Shown here: positions 18,313 through 27,891 of the stretch, piece by piece
How positions within the stretch are numbered: position 1 is the first letter of the stretch
How the letters are laid out: the number at the start of each line of letters is the position of its first letter
DNA from: Nitrospinota bacterium
Lineage (GTDB): Bacteria > Nitrospinota_A > UBA7883 > JACRLM01
Direction of reading: 5' to 3'
Assembly (NCBI GenBank): GCA_016208975.1
Contig: JACQXA010000004.1
Coordinates: forward strand, 1,675,015-1,739,014
Length of the DNA: 64,000 nt
Program-made: the position numbers and the translations under genes
The notes under the pieces: model-generated
The model's input: only the letters and a program-made list of their open reading frames with translations
Database searches by the model: none
Told to the model about the DNA's origin: nothing

Positions 18313-19716
18313 ATGAGGATTTTCCGCACAAAATTTGTTGAATGCGACGAAGGTGAAGGGGCCGGGCTAAGCCGTGTCCTTACCGCGTTCGACCTTACGT
18401 TCCTGGGGATAGGGGCGATAATCGGCACGGGCATTTTCGTGCTTACCGGCATCGCCGCCGCCACCCAGTCGGGCCCGGCGGTTATCCTCTCCTTCGTGGT
18501 GGCGGGGGTGGCTTGCGCCTTCGCCGCGCTGGCCTACGCGGAGCTGGCCTCGGCGGTGGGGGGGTGCGGTAGCGCCTACGGATACAGCTATGCCGCGTTC
18601 GGCGAGCTGGTGGCCTGGATAATAGGGTGGGACCTGATATTGGAATACGCCGTGTCCGTGGCGGCGGTGGCCAACGGATGGTCCGGCTATTTCAACAACG
18701 CCCTTACGGCCATGGGGCTGGGTTTGCCGGAGTCCCTTACAAAGGCGCCGGAATTGGGCGGGATAATAAACCTGCCGGCGGCGGGGATAGTGCTTATATT
18801 GATGGCCCTGTTGTGCGCCGGGGTGAAGCAAAGCGCCCGCTCCAACAATGTTATGGTGGTGGTTAAGCTAGCCACCATTTTCGTGTTCATAGTGGTGGCC
18901 GCGTTCAACGTAAATCCCGCCAACTGGGACCCGTTCATGCCTTTCGGATGGAGCGGAACGAGCCCGGAAGGCAAACCCGTAGGGGTTTTCGCCGGGGCTT
19001 CCATCGTGTTTTTCGCCTATGTGGGGTTCGACGCTGTTTCCACGGCCGTGGAAGAGGCCAAAAACCCCAGGAGAGACGTGCCCATTGGCATCATAGGTTC
19101 ACTGGTTTTCTGCACCGTTATCTACATAGTGGTTTCGGGCCTTCTTACCGGCATTGTGCCCTACACGGAGCTTAACGTGGCTTCGCCGGTTTCCCACGCC
19201 CTCCAGCTTATCGGGTTCCAGTGGGCCTCGGCCATGGTGGCGACTGGGGTCATCGCGGGGCTCACCACGGTGATGCTGGTGCTGTATTACGCGTTGACCC
19301 GGATAGTGTTCTCCATGTCCCGCGACGGGCTGTTATCGCCGATTTTCTCCACCGTCCATCCCGCCACAAAGACTCCTGTGAGGGTGATAATCCTGTGCGG
19401 AATAATAATGTCCATCATCGCCGGGCTTATCCCATTGGGTGAATTGGCGGAACTGGTGAACATCGGCACCCTGGCGGCCTTCGTGCTGGTGTGTTTCGGG
19501 GTTCTGGCGCTCCGGTGGACCCGCCCCGAACTGGAAAGGCCCTTCAAGACCCCCTTCAGCCCCCTGTTTCCGATCCTGGGAATGCTGTCGTGCGGGGCGT
19601 TGATGGCCTTCCTGCCAGCGATAACATGGCTCAGGTTCATTGTATGGCTGGTGATAGGCGTAATCATTTACTTCTCTTATTCCTTCCATCACAGCAAGCT
19701 TAACGTTAAGGAATAG
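18313..19716 (+). CDS. APC-family amino acid permease (cationic amino acid transporter-like)
   Basis: A 467-residue inner-membrane transporter with about 12 predicted helices. The first helix carries the family motif GIGAIIGTGIFVLTG, in which the helix is broken around the substrate site. The conserved FFAYVGFDAVSTAVEEAKNP segment in the middle is typical of the CAT/YfnA branch, which imports cationic or broad-range amino acids by proton symport. The length matches the family. AGGG stands nine bases before the ATG. It is transcribed alone, with a hairpin overlapping its stop codon. The exact substrate is not predictable. Confidence 0.88.
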   Translation: MRIFRTKFVECDEGEGAGLSRVLTAFDLTFLGIGAIIGTGIFVLTGIAAATQSGPAVILSFVVAGVACAFAALAYAELASAVGGCGSAYGYSYAAFGELVAWIIGWDLILEYAVSVAAVANGWSGYFNNALTAMGLGLPESLTKAPELGGIINLPAAGIVLILMALLCAGVKQSARSNNVMVVVKLATIFVFIVVAAFNVNPANWDPFMPFGWSGTSPEGKPVGVFAGASIVFFAYVGFDAVSTAVEEAKNPRRDVPIGIIGSLVFCTVIYIVVSGLLTGIVPYTELNVASPVSHALQLIGFQWASAMVATGVIAGLTTVMLVLYYALTRIVFSMSRDGLLSPIFSTVHPATKTPVRVIILCGIIMSIIAGLIPLGELAELVNIGTLAAFVLVCFGVLALRWTRPELERPFKTPFSPLFPILGMLSCGALMAFLPAITWLRFIVWLVIGVIIYFSYSFHHSKLNVKE

Positions 19717-19741
19717 GGGCTGGTTTTCCCCGATTCCTTAA
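19706..19741 (+). terminator. Hairpin overlapping the permease stop codon
   Basis: Long stem TTAAGGAAT-A-GGGG / CCCC-G-ATTCCTTAA around loop CTGGTTTT; the stop codon TAG lies inside the left arm. There is no T-run after it, so it may act as an mRNA 3' end stabiliser or a weak terminator. Confidence 0.4.
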
Positions 19742-19897
19742 AAACGTTACTGGTTAAAAAGCTTAAAAAAAGTTATCATATGCCAGTGGGGCAGAGAGGG
19801 TTTTGGGCCCCTTATTTTATAGCGGGGCGAGAGGCGCCATGGGGCCGGTATCGCTCTTCGGCCTGTTGATTAAGCCGTTATTACCAGGATTTGGACG

Positions 19898-21079
19898 ATG
19901 AGTAGGCAAACAGGGCGTTTCATAATTCCTCTTATCGCTTTTCTATTTACCATTGTCTGGTCAGCGTTTTCATTCGCGGACACTGCCATCGGCGCAAAAG
20001 TCACTTTCGTCCAGGGCAGGGTCACCGTATTGACTGTGGATTCCAGGGAACTGACCCTCAAACTCGGAATGACCGTGCGGGCGGGGGACAGGGTGCGCAC
20101 ATCGGAAAGCGGCACAGCCGAAGTGGAGTTCGACAATGGCGACCTGATCCGTATAGATAAAAACACCGACATGGTGATCAAGTCTCTCCACCGCAATCCC
20201 AAGGGCTCCAGTTTTTCCATATTCAGCCTGTTAGTAGGCAGGGTGAAATCATCGGTCTCCAAGCTGGTGGACACGGCCTCCAAGTTCGAATATCACACCA
20301 AGGCCGCCATATGCGGCGTGGCGGGCACTCCTCCTTTCGTGGTGGAAGCGGTGGGGGACACCACCCATGTGGACCTGCTGGGCGCTCCTGGCGAAAGGGG
20401 CGCGGTGTATGTCCAGGGGTTCGACCCCGCGACCACCATGGTGACTGTATTCTCCTCCACCCGCACCACCGTCAGTTTGGGAAACGCGCCGGTTAATCCT
20501 TTCCCGATCACCCAGGACAGGTTCATGCAGTTGAACAGGGCCCTGCCGTTCCGCACCCCTGTTAAGCCCAGGGAGCCAGCCCCGGTGGTTAGGGAGGTAA
20601 AACCCGAGCCTAAAAAAGAGGTAAAACCGGAACAGCCCGCGGAGATTGTCCCAGAGGAAGTTCCCCCCGTGGAGCCTGAAAAACCGGTGGAGCCGGAGAA
20701 ACCGGTAACGCCCGAGGGGGGCCAACAACCAGGTGATACAACGGGCCAGCCGCAAAATGGCGGTGGCGGGGCAGAGCAGGGAGCGCTTATGGCTCCTCAG
20801 GAGCCTAAACTGTTGACCACCCCTGCCGTGATAGACACTGGCCTTACCGGCGGGGCCGCGGGTTTCGGCGGCGCCCAGGAGACTATGGTGTTAAACAACA
20901 TCAGCAGGACTGTGAGCCTGCCCAAGGTCGCCGCGCCGGACCAGACCAACTCCCAGGCGTCCATAGAGAACCAGGCGTCCTCGCAACAGGGCGTCATCGG
21001 CCAGCAGACCACCACATCCGGGGCCGCGGCGCCGCCCCCATTAACCGCTCCCGTCCACATACAGGTTATTTTGAAATGA
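19898..21079 (+). CDS. Secreted FecR-domain protein with proline-rich tail
   Basis: A 393-residue exported protein. The signal peptide covers residues 1-27 (cleavage near SFA-D). A FecR domain follows at about 30-150 (AKVTFVQGRVTV, GMTVRAGDRVRT, FDNGDLIRIDKNT), continuing with a beta-rich segment to about 205. Residues about 210-300 are Pro/Glu/Lys-rich with PEKPVEPEKPV-type repeats, then a Gly/Gln-rich tail. In classical FecR the domain signals from a TonB receptor to a sigma factor across the inner membrane. This one has a cleavable signal and no cytoplasmic anti-sigma part, so it is a periplasmic or surface protein. Its stop is 4 bp before the outer-membrane barrel gene, and a CHASE2 cyclase follows. 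Confidence 0.83.
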   Translation: MSRQTGRFIIPLIAFLFTIVWSAFSFADTAIGAKVTFVQGRVTVLTVDSRELTLKLGMTVRAGDRVRTSESGTAEVEFDNGDLIRIDKNTDMVIKSLHRNPKGSSFSIFSLLVGRVKSSVSKLVDTASKFEYHTKAAICGVAGTPPFVVEAVGDTTHVDLLGAPGERGAVYVQGFDPATTMVTVFSSTRTTVSLGNAPVNPFPITQDRFMQLNRALPFRTPVKPREPAPVVREVKPEPKKEVKPEQPAEIVPEEVPPVEPEKPVEPEKPVTPEGGQQPGDTTGQPQNGGGGAEQGALMAPQEPKLLTTPAVIDTGLTGGAAGFGGAQETMVLNNISRTVSLPKVAAPDQTNSQASIENQASSQQGVIGQQTTTSGAAAPPPLTAPVHIQVILK

Positions 21080-21083
21080 CCAT

Positions 21084-22262
21084 ATGAAAATAAAACCAGA
21101 CCGCTTTCTTTACGCCTGGGCCATCGTTTTGATGGCTCTTTCCTCGCCAGCCACCGCCCAGGAGGAGGGCGTTCCCGTAAAGAACCCGTGGCTTCTCACA
21201 ATCTCCTCCAACTATGGCAAGTGGAGCGCCTCCGATGTGACAAGCGACGGGAACCAGGCGCTGGGGCTGGTCCAGCTTTCCTACTCGCCGGGGGATTGGG
21301 GCGCGGCGGTCTCCGGCACTTACGCAAAGACATCGTACAAATCCGCCACCAGCGAAAACCGGTTCGACGTTTCAACCCTGGCGGATTCGGACCTTTCCCT
21401 GTTCTATATGTACAAAACCGGCGGTTTGACACTAAGGGGCGGGCTGGACGCGCGCCTTCCCACGGGCAAACACAGCTTTTCCACCGAACAGCTGGCCACC
21501 GTGATGGTGGACGAGCTGAACCAGGAGTTGATGCTGTTGAACACATATGGCGGCGGGCTGAACATAATCCCCAACCTGGTGGCGGTTTTCAGCGTGAAGC
21601 CTTTCACTTTCGGCGCCGGTTTGCGGTATGAACTCACCGGGGAGTACGACCCCACCACCGACACCGAGGGTGACAATTTCAACCCGGGGGACCGTCTGCT
21701 GGCGCTGGTGAACGGCTCGTTCTCTTTCAGCGATAGCGATATTGTGATGCTCACCCTTTCATATCTCAACCTGACCCGGGACAAGCAGGGCGGGGCGGAC
21801 GTGTTCAGGCAGGGTGACACATACTCGGCGGATATGAAATATTTCCGCGCATGGGGGGATATGTTCACCTCCATACTGGGCGTCACTTACAAGACCCAGG
21901 CAAAGAACGAATCGCTCTCGTCGGAAAGTTTCCTGTTAAGCGAAGCGTCCAACTCCAACAATAACATCCTGGACATCTACGCCAACGGCACATACAGGTA
22001 TTCGAAAGAAATAGCTATCCAGGGTGTGGTTGGCGTGAAGTTTGTGGGGGCCAACGGCTACCTGGAGGATGACCCCTTATACGACGCGGGGCTGGATAAA
22101 ATATATGTGGAGCCGGGGGTTACCTGGTATTTCACCGAAAGCGCTTATGTGAGCGGCAAAATCCGCTATTCAAGGATAAAGAACAAGAAAGACGCCCTTT
22201 CCGAGGCGGACGCGGTTTATTCGCTATATAACGCCGATGTCTCCTTCGTTTACGGGTTTTAG
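21084..22262 (+). CDS. Outer-membrane beta-barrel protein of unknown function
   Basis: A 392-residue exported protein. The signal peptide covers about residues 1-25 (cleavage near ATA-Q). The rest has alternating polar/hydrophobic strands with aromatic girdles (for example GLTLRGGLDARLPTG and ending DVSFVYGF with a C-terminal Phe), as expected for an outer-membrane barrel of about 14-18 strands. No family name is recognised. It starts 4 bp after the FecR-domain gene, so the two are almost certainly co-translated. It could anchor or export the FecR-domain protein, or be a channel whose state that protein reports. Confidence 0.75.
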   Translation: MKIKPDRFLYAWAIVLMALSSPATAQEEGVPVKNPWLLTISSNYGKWSASDVTSDGNQALGLVQLSYSPGDWGAAVSGTYAKTSYKSATSENRFDVSTLADSDLSLFYMYKTGGLTLRGGLDARLPTGKHSFSTEQLATVMVDELNQELMLLNTYGGGLNIIPNLVAVFSVKPFTFGAGLRYELTGEYDPTTDTEGDNFNPGDRLLALVNGSFSFSDSDIVMLTLSYLNLTRDKQGGADVFRQGDTYSADMKYFRAWGDMFTSILGVTYKTQAKNESLSSESFLLSEASNSNNNILDIYANGTYRYSKEIAIQGVVGVKFVGANGYLEDDPLYDAGLDKIYVEPGVTWYFTESAYVSGKIRYSRIKNKKDALSEADAVYSLYNADVSFVYGF

Positions 22263-22263
22263 C

Positions 22264-22304
22264 GGGCGGGCCGCGCTGGAGAAGGGGGCGCCTCCGCGCC
22301 GCCC
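22264..22304 (+). other. GC-rich hairpin between the barrel gene and the cyclase gene
   Basis: GGGCGG plus CGCG on the left pairs with CGCG plus CCGCCC on the right, with a two-base bulge, just after the barrel stop codon. It has no T-run. It may lower read-through or stabilise the upstream mRNA. Confidence 0.35.
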
Positions 22305-22349
22305 GGCGCGCATTCCAACCCCCACAGCCAAAGGAGCGTGTGACCCACT

Positions 22350-24590
22350 GTGTGGCCGCTAAAACGTATCTATTTCATCCTCCTGGCCGCCATGATGGCG
22401 CTGGCTTTCAAACCCCCATTCTTTATAGAAGCTTTCGAGCTTAAAATTTACGACCTGCTCATCCGTTATTCCGCCCCGAACCAGCCGGATCCGAGGATTG
22501 TAATCGTAGGCATTGACCAAAAATCCCTCGACAATTTCGGCCGGTGGCCATGGTCCCGGGACGTGATAGGAAGGCTGGTGGAAAAGCTGGCGGGGTACGG
22601 CGTAAAGGTCACCGCGTTGGATATGACCTTCTCCTCCCAGGCGGACACCGCCACCCGCGACATTTTAGAAAAAGTGGGGCAGGCGGCGGTAAGGACCGGC
22701 GCAGTGGAGAAGATCCCGTCGTTCAACCAGGAGCTGGAAAAACTCAGGCAGGAAACGCAAAAAGACATGGCGCTGGCCGGTTCCATGCGCAAGGCGGGCA
22801 ACGTGGTTACGGGTTTCGTGTTCCACGGCATGGACGAGGCCGAGTATTCCGCCGAGGTGGAAGAGCGGAAACTGCCCATCGTGCAACCGTTCCGCATAAA
22901 ACTTGTCCAGCGGGACTCGGAAAGCCGGGACGCTTCCCTGCTGTCGCTGGCGGCGGGGGTGGAGCCCAACATCCAGGCCATCCAGGAGGCAGGCTCCGCC
23001 ACCGGTTTCCTCAATACCCTCACTGACGAGGACGGCGTAATCCGCGCCCATCCCATGGTGATGGAGTATAAAGGGGACCTGTACCCATCCCTGGGGCTGG
23101 CCGCGGCGGCGGCTTATTCAGGCGACACCGGAGACATCCAGGCCTACTTCGCCGATGGCATGTTCGACGGCGTTGCCATAGGCGACTCGTTCATCAAGAT
23201 GGACCATTACGGCAGGATATTCCTTAAATATCTCGGCGGGGTGGATACTTTCCCAACCATTTCGGCGGCGGATGTATTGCTGAAACCGGTGGACGACGAG
23301 GGCTTGCGCCGGAAACTTTCGGGCAAGCTCGCTTTTGTGGGCGCCACCGCCACGCAGATATACGACCTCCGCGTTACCCCCATCGGTTACACCGCCGGGG
23401 TGCAGGTGCAGGCCACCTCCGCCTCCAACGCCCTCACTGGGCAGGTGATAAGCAAGGAAGCGTGGCAGACCCTTTACGACCCGGTACTCACTGCAGTGGC
23501 GGGGATGGCGCTTTTCTTCATCCTGCGCCGCGTGCGGGTGGCGCTGGGGCTGGCGCTGACGGCGGCCATGCTGGCGCTCCTGGTGGCGTTCAACTACTAC
23601 ATGTTCGCGGAAAACCATCTTTGGCTCAACTCCGTCACCCCCGGCATGATGATCCTTTTCGGATTCATCACCATAACCACGCACCAGTACATTACGGAGC
23701 AGAAATCCAAACGTTTCATCAAGGACGCTTTCGGCAGGTATCTCTCCCCCAAGGTTATAAACCAGATAATAGACAACCCCGGCCTGTTGAAACTGGGGGG
23801 CGACAAAAGGGTTATGACCGCATATTTTTCCGATGTGGCGGGATTTACCACCGTATCCGAAAAGCTCCCCCCCACCGAGCTTGTGCTGTTGCTCAACGAG
23901 TACCTCTCGGCCATGACCGACATAATCCACACCTTCGACGGGACCGTGGACAAATACGAGGGGGACGCCATAATAGCCTTCTGGAACGCCCCCATAATGG
24001 TGGAGAACCACGCGGAGCTTTGCGTGCGCTCCGCTGTGGCAATGCAGAGGAAGCTTGAGGCCATGCGCGGCAAATGGCGCTCCGAAGGAAGGGACGAACT
24101 GCACGTGCGGATGGGCATTAACACCGGCCCCATGGTAGTGGGCAACATGGGATCCCGCGAGCGGATGGACTATACCATGATGGGGGACTCGGTGAACCTG
24201 GCCGCGCGGCTGGAGGGGGTGAACAAATATTACGGAACTTACATCCTCGTCTCCCAGTTCACCCGCGACATGGTGGCCGACAGGTTCCTGTGCCGGGAGC
24301 TGGACATGGTGAGGGTGCAGGGCAAGAAAGAGGCCATAAAGCTTTACGAGGTGGTGGAAGCCATGGAAGACTCCATCGAGACCCAGCGGCGTTTCGTGGA
24401 GATGTTCCACCGCGCCATAAGGACCTTCCGCGACATGGATTTCCTGAAGGCCCAGGAGTTGTTCTCCGCCTGTGACAAACTTAAAAAGGGGGGTGACGGC
24501 GCCTGCAAGCTATACCTTAAACGTTGCGCCGAGCTTATCGCCTCCCCGCCCGCCCAGGATTGGGACAGGGTGTACGACATGGCCAAGTAA
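22350..24590 (+). CDS. CHASE2-domain class III adenylyl cyclase
   Basis: A 746-residue membrane enzyme predicted to make cyclic AMP. GTG 22350 is the first possible start after an in-frame TGA, with AAGGAG 13 bases upstream. One membrane helix (about 6-25) leads into a periplasmic CHASE2 sensor (about 26-370), then three helices (about 373-450) and a cytoplasmic class III cyclase domain (about 480-680). Metal-binding Asp residues are in YFSDVAGFT and KYEGDAI. The adenine-selecting Lys (VDKYEGD) and Asp (MDYTMMGDSVNLAARLE) both point to ATP rather than GTP. The tail is helical. It is the third gene after the FecR-domain and barrel genes, which suggests that these supply its envelope signal. 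Confidence 0.9.
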   Translation: MWPLKRIYFILLAAMMALAFKPPFFIEAFELKIYDLLIRYSAPNQPDPRIVIVGIDQKSLDNFGRWPWSRDVIGRLVEKLAGYGVKVTALDMTFSSQADTATRDILEKVGQAAVRTGAVEKIPSFNQELEKLRQETQKDMALAGSMRKAGNVVTGFVFHGMDEAEYSAEVEERKLPIVQPFRIKLVQRDSESRDASLLSLAAGVEPNIQAIQEAGSATGFLNTLTDEDGVIRAHPMVMEYKGDLYPSLGLAAAAAYSGDTGDIQAYFADGMFDGVAIGDSFIKMDHYGRIFLKYLGGVDTFPTISAADVLLKPVDDEGLRRKLSGKLAFVGATATQIYDLRVTPIGYTAGVQVQATSASNALTGQVISKEAWQTLYDPVLTAVAGMALFFILRRVRVALGLALTAAMLALLVAFNYYMFAENHLWLNSVTPGMMILFGFITITTHQYITEQKSKRFIKDAFGRYLSPKVINQIIDNPGLLKLGGDKRVMTAYFSDVAGFTTVSEKLPPTELVLLLNEYLSAMTDIIHTFDGTVDKYEGDAIIAFWNAPIMVENHAELCVRSAVAMQRKLEAMRGKWRSEGRDELHVRMGINTGPMVVGNMGSRERMDYTMMGDSVNLAARLEGVNKYYGTYILVSQFTRDMVADRFLCRELDMVRVQGKKEAIKLYEVVEAMEDSIETQRRFVEMFHRAIRTFRDMDFLKAQELFSACDKLKKGGDGACKLYLKRCAELIASPPAQDWDRVYDMAK

Positions 24591-24611
24591 CTTGCGGGTT
24601 GTAACGCAGGT

Positions 24612-27600
24612 TTAAACCTCGCCGATCTCCCCCTGTTTGGAGTACAGGGCAAGCTGGTTCTTCCCCTTGCTTTTCGCCAGGTACATCGCCTCGTCGGCCA
24701 GTTTCAATAGGGTCTGCGCGTCTTTGGCCATGCCGGGGTATATGGATATGCCAAGGCTCGCGCCAATGACTATGTCGTGGCCTTTCAGGTTGAAAGGCTC
24801 CTTGAATTCGGCGAGAATTTTCTCCCCCACCCGCATAAAATCCTCCTCGGAGCGGGCGCCCTCCAGAAGCACAACGAATTCGTCCCCTCCAAGGCGGGAG
24901 ATTGTGTCCTCCTCCCGCAAGGTCGCCACCAGCCGCAAGGCCACGCCCTGCAAAAGCATGTCGCCGGCCTCGTGGCCGCAGGAGTCGTTGATGGCCTTGA
25001 ACCCGTCCAGGTCCATGAAAATTATGCCCAGCTTTGTGCGGCCCCGCCTGGCCTTGGCGATGGCGTGGGATATCCGGTCACTAAACAGCGACCTGTTGGG
25101 AAGCCCCGTGAGGGGGTCGTGATTGGCCCGGTAGCTTATCTCGTCCTCCTGGTTCTTGCGCTCGGTAATGTCGTGGAAAACGGCCACGTACAGCGCCTGG
25201 CCCCCCTCCTCCCCGGGAATTTTGCTGATGCTCATCCATTGCGAATACACCTCGCCGCTTTTTTTCCGGTTCCACACCTCGCCTTTCCACTGCCCTTCCG
25301 CCAGGATTTTCTCCCACATCTCCCGGTAAAATTCCTGCCCGTGCCGGTCGGACTTGAAAATCCTTGGTGTGAAGCCTATCACTTCGTCGGCGGAGTAACC
25401 GGTTATCCATGTGAAAGCCGGGTTTACGGAAAGGATCTTGGCGGACGAGTCGGTTATCATCACGCCGTCCAAAGTGCTTTCGAAAACCTTGGCCGCCAGG
25501 CGCAACTGGGTTTCCGCCGCTTTTATGCCTGTGATGTCCCGCCCGTAAATGTTCACCACCCGGTGTTCAAGTATGGGCACGAAGCTAAGGGTGTATTGCC
25601 GGCCGGAAGCCATGGCTTCAATTTCTATATGATTGCCGCTCTCGATGGCGCGCTGTATCACTTCGTTTACATACGCGGGAACAAATCCGCCGATGTCCAC
25701 TCCCCATTTGGCCAGCAATGGCCTTGCGCCGGTGTTGGCGTATGTCAGGGCGCCTTCCGCGGTCATCTTCATTACCGGGTGCGGATTGAGGTCCGGGAAC
25801 TTGGCCATCTTCAGGATTTCTTCTTCGGCCTGCTTGACGGCGGATATGTCGTGCCCGTAGATGTTTATGTAGCCAGCGTCCGGGAAGGGTTTGAAGGTCA
25901 TGGCGTAGGTCTTGCCGGCCACCTCCACTTCCATGTCCAATGTCCTGTCGGCCTTGAAGGCCCTGGCCGCTTTTTTGCGCAGTTCCCCCTCCGCCACCTC
26001 GCCCCTTTCCGCTCCCCAATGCTGGAGTAGTGGCGAACTGGCTTCGTTGGCGAAAAGTACCAGGCCCTCCGGGCCCATCCTCATCACCGGATGGGGGTTC
26101 CGCTCGGCGAAGGAGGCTATGGAGGCGATCTTGGCCTCGGCGTCTCTCCTTTCCGTGGCGTCCCGCGCCACGCCAAGAAGATAGCCGTCCGGAAGAAGCT
26201 TGGCGCTGATATCGGCGTAAACCAGCGAGCCGTCTTTTTTCTTTAGCCGCCGTTCGGCGGATAGGACCTTGCCGGACATCAATTCGTCAAACCTCACCGG
26301 CTTGGCCTTCAGGTCATCCGGATGGACTATGTCGGTTATTTTCAGTTTCTGGAGTTCTTCAATGGAATAGCCCAGCAGGTTCAAACCGGCTGGGTTGGCC
26401 TCCAGGTAACGCCCCTGGCTGTCCGTCACGAATATCCCCTCGGCGGCCTGCTCCAGGACAACCTTGCTCCGGCCCTCGATTTTCGCCAGGAGCTCCTCGG
26501 CCCGTTTGCGCTCCAGTATGGCGGCAAGAAAATCCGCCACGCCCCTGATGGCGGCAACCGTGGCCGGTGGCACGTTCCTGCTCCGCTGGTCTCCCAGGGA
26601 AACCACCCCAAGCACATGCCCCCGGGCTTTTATGGGGACGCACACGAAAGCCCGCGTTTTGAGCTTTCTTAATTCCGGCGAACTGTACTCGGCCCTGTCC
26701 AGCGCGTTGGTCTCCACAATCTCCCGCCCGGTGGAGGCCACTATTCCAGACAGTGACTGGTTTAACGGAACCCTTATAGGCGGCTCCGCCAGCCCGTCGT
26801 TTGAGCCCATGAATACCATCTCCCCATTCTGCTGGTCATAAAGCTCTATGGCCGTGTTGGGGAAGCCGAAAAGCTCCGACATGATCCTGGGCGCCTGTTC
26901 ATAGATGGATTCTATGTTCTTTACCCCGATGAACACCCGGGCGATGCTATTTATGGCGTCCAGCGCCATCTCCGCGTTGAACCGGGTGGTGACATCCCTG
27001 CAAACGCCCCTGTACCCGGAGATGGCTCCGGTGGCGTCGGTTATGGGCCAGCCGCTTACTTCCAGGACGCGTTCCTCGCCGTCGCCAGCTTTTAAGCGGG
27101 CTCTTATGTTCGTAAACCGGGTGTTGGATAGCAGGCTTTCAAGGATGTCGGTCTGGTCTATCTCGCCGGTACGGAAGAAATCCACCATGAACCTTCCCAG
27201 AGCGCTCTCCGGCGTAACGCCCAGGATATTTTCCACGTAGGAGTTCGTATAGGTGAACCTTAACGCCGTGTCCACCTCCCATATCCATTCCCCGGCGCTC
27301 TCGGCCACGTCGGAAAGCCTTTTTTCCGAATCCCGCAGGCTCTTCTCCGCGGCTCTTTTCCCGGCCATAAGGCGGCGTTTTTCCTCCTCCGCGGATATGG
27401 CCGTTAGTATTTCATCCACGAACCGCCCATTCCGGTCGCGTAACACAAAGTTTGTGCTTAATGTGTTTAGCGCCGCGGTAGCTACGTCGTTATCGGCGTC
27501 GCCGATGATGATTTTTAGAGGGGCGAAAGGTTTTTGGAATGAAAGGCGGTAAAGCAGGCTGGATAGTTCCCTGTCGGCGAAAGCCTGCCAGTCCACTATA

Positions 27601-27791
27601 ACAGCGTCGTAATCGCCGGATTTTATCCGTGAGGCTCCTTCGATGTCCGTGGCGGCGGTATCTATCAGGAAGCCCTTTAAGGCGAACTTCTCCTCCAGGA
27701 AACTTCTGCGGACAGCTTCCTGATCCACATAAAGTACACGAGTCACATTGACCACCCCGACTATCCTGCCCCCGTTCCCACCCGGGGACAT
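24612..27791 (-). CDS. Diguanylate cyclase with receiver-like, GAF and multiple PAS domains
   Basis: A soluble protein of about 1059 residues predicted to make cyclic di-GMP. The frame is open to 27842, but that ATG has no ribosome site; ATG 27791 (AGG nine bases before) or GTG 27746 (GGGGTGG five bases before) are better. Domains: receiver-like N-terminus with Asp in AVIVDWQAF, PAS (about 145-270), GAF (about 270-425), PAS (about 430-550), two shortened PAS repeats starting with NPHPVM (about 555-770), PAS (about 770-890) and GGDEF (about 895-1040). The active site SRLGGDEF is intact and is preceded by inhibitory-site REED at the correct five-residue spacing, so product feedback is expected. 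It converges on the adenylyl cyclase gene with 21 bp between. Confidence 0.92.
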   Translation of the reverse strand: MSPGGNGGRIVGVVNVTRVLYVDQEAVRRSFLEEKFALKGFLIDTAATDIEGASRIKSGDYDAVIVDWQAFADRELSSLLYRLSFQKPFAPLKIIIGDADNDVATAALNTLSTNFVLRDRNGRFVDEILTAISAEEEKRRLMAGKRAAEKSLRDSEKRLSDVAESAGEWIWEVDTALRFTYTNSYVENILGVTPESALGRFMVDFFRTGEIDQTDILESLLSNTRFTNIRARLKAGDGEERVLEVSGWPITDATGAISGYRGVCRDVTTRFNAEMALDAINSIARVFIGVKNIESIYEQAPRIMSELFGFPNTAIELYDQQNGEMVFMGSNDGLAEPPIRVPLNQSLSGIVASTGREIVETNALDRAEYSSPELRKLKTRAFVCVPIKARGHVLGVVSLGDQRSRNVPPATVAAIRGVADFLAAILERKRAEELLAKIEGRSKVVLEQAAEGIFVTDSQGRYLEANPAGLNLLGYSIEELQKLKITDIVHPDDLKAKPVRFDELMSGKVLSAERRLKKKDGSLVYADISAKLLPDGYLLGVARDATERRDAEAKIASIASFAERNPHPVMRMGPEGLVLFANEASSPLLQHWGAERGEVAEGELRKKAARAFKADRTLDMEVEVAGKTYAMTFKPFPDAGYINIYGHDISAVKQAEEEILKMAKFPDLNPHPVMKMTAEGALTYANTGARPLLAKWGVDIGGFVPAYVNEVIQRAIESGNHIEIEAMASGRQYTLSFVPILEHRVVNIYGRDITGIKAAETQLRLAAKVFESTLDGVMITDSSAKILSVNPAFTWITGYSADEVIGFTPRIFKSDRHGQEFYREMWEKILAEGQWKGEVWNRKKSGEVYSQWMSISKIPGEEGGQALYVAVFHDITERKNQEDEISYRANHDPLTGLPNRSLFSDRISHAIAKARRGRTKLGIIFMDLDGFKAINDSCGHEAGDMLLQGVALRLVATLREEDTISRLGGDEFVVLLEGARSEEDFMRVGEKILAEFKEPFNLKGHDIVIGASLGISIYPGMAKDAQTLLKLADEAMYLAKSKGKNQLALYSKQGEIGEV

Positions 27792-27891
27792 TTTATTCAG
27801 CCTGTTTACAATATACCCGACAAACCAATGGGATACAACCATCGAAAGCGATGATAATGTAATACTCTATTACTGGTATATATAAAATGCC

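Noticed and set aside
20640-20720. Short PEKP-type repeats in the FecR-domain gene as a CRISPR or DNA tandem repeat
   Set aside because: The repeats are few and explained by a proline-rich protein linker; there is no spacer structure.
23118-24410. 430-codon minus-strand open frame
   Set aside because: Antisense to the adenylyl cyclase with His/Val/Gly-rich shadow composition.
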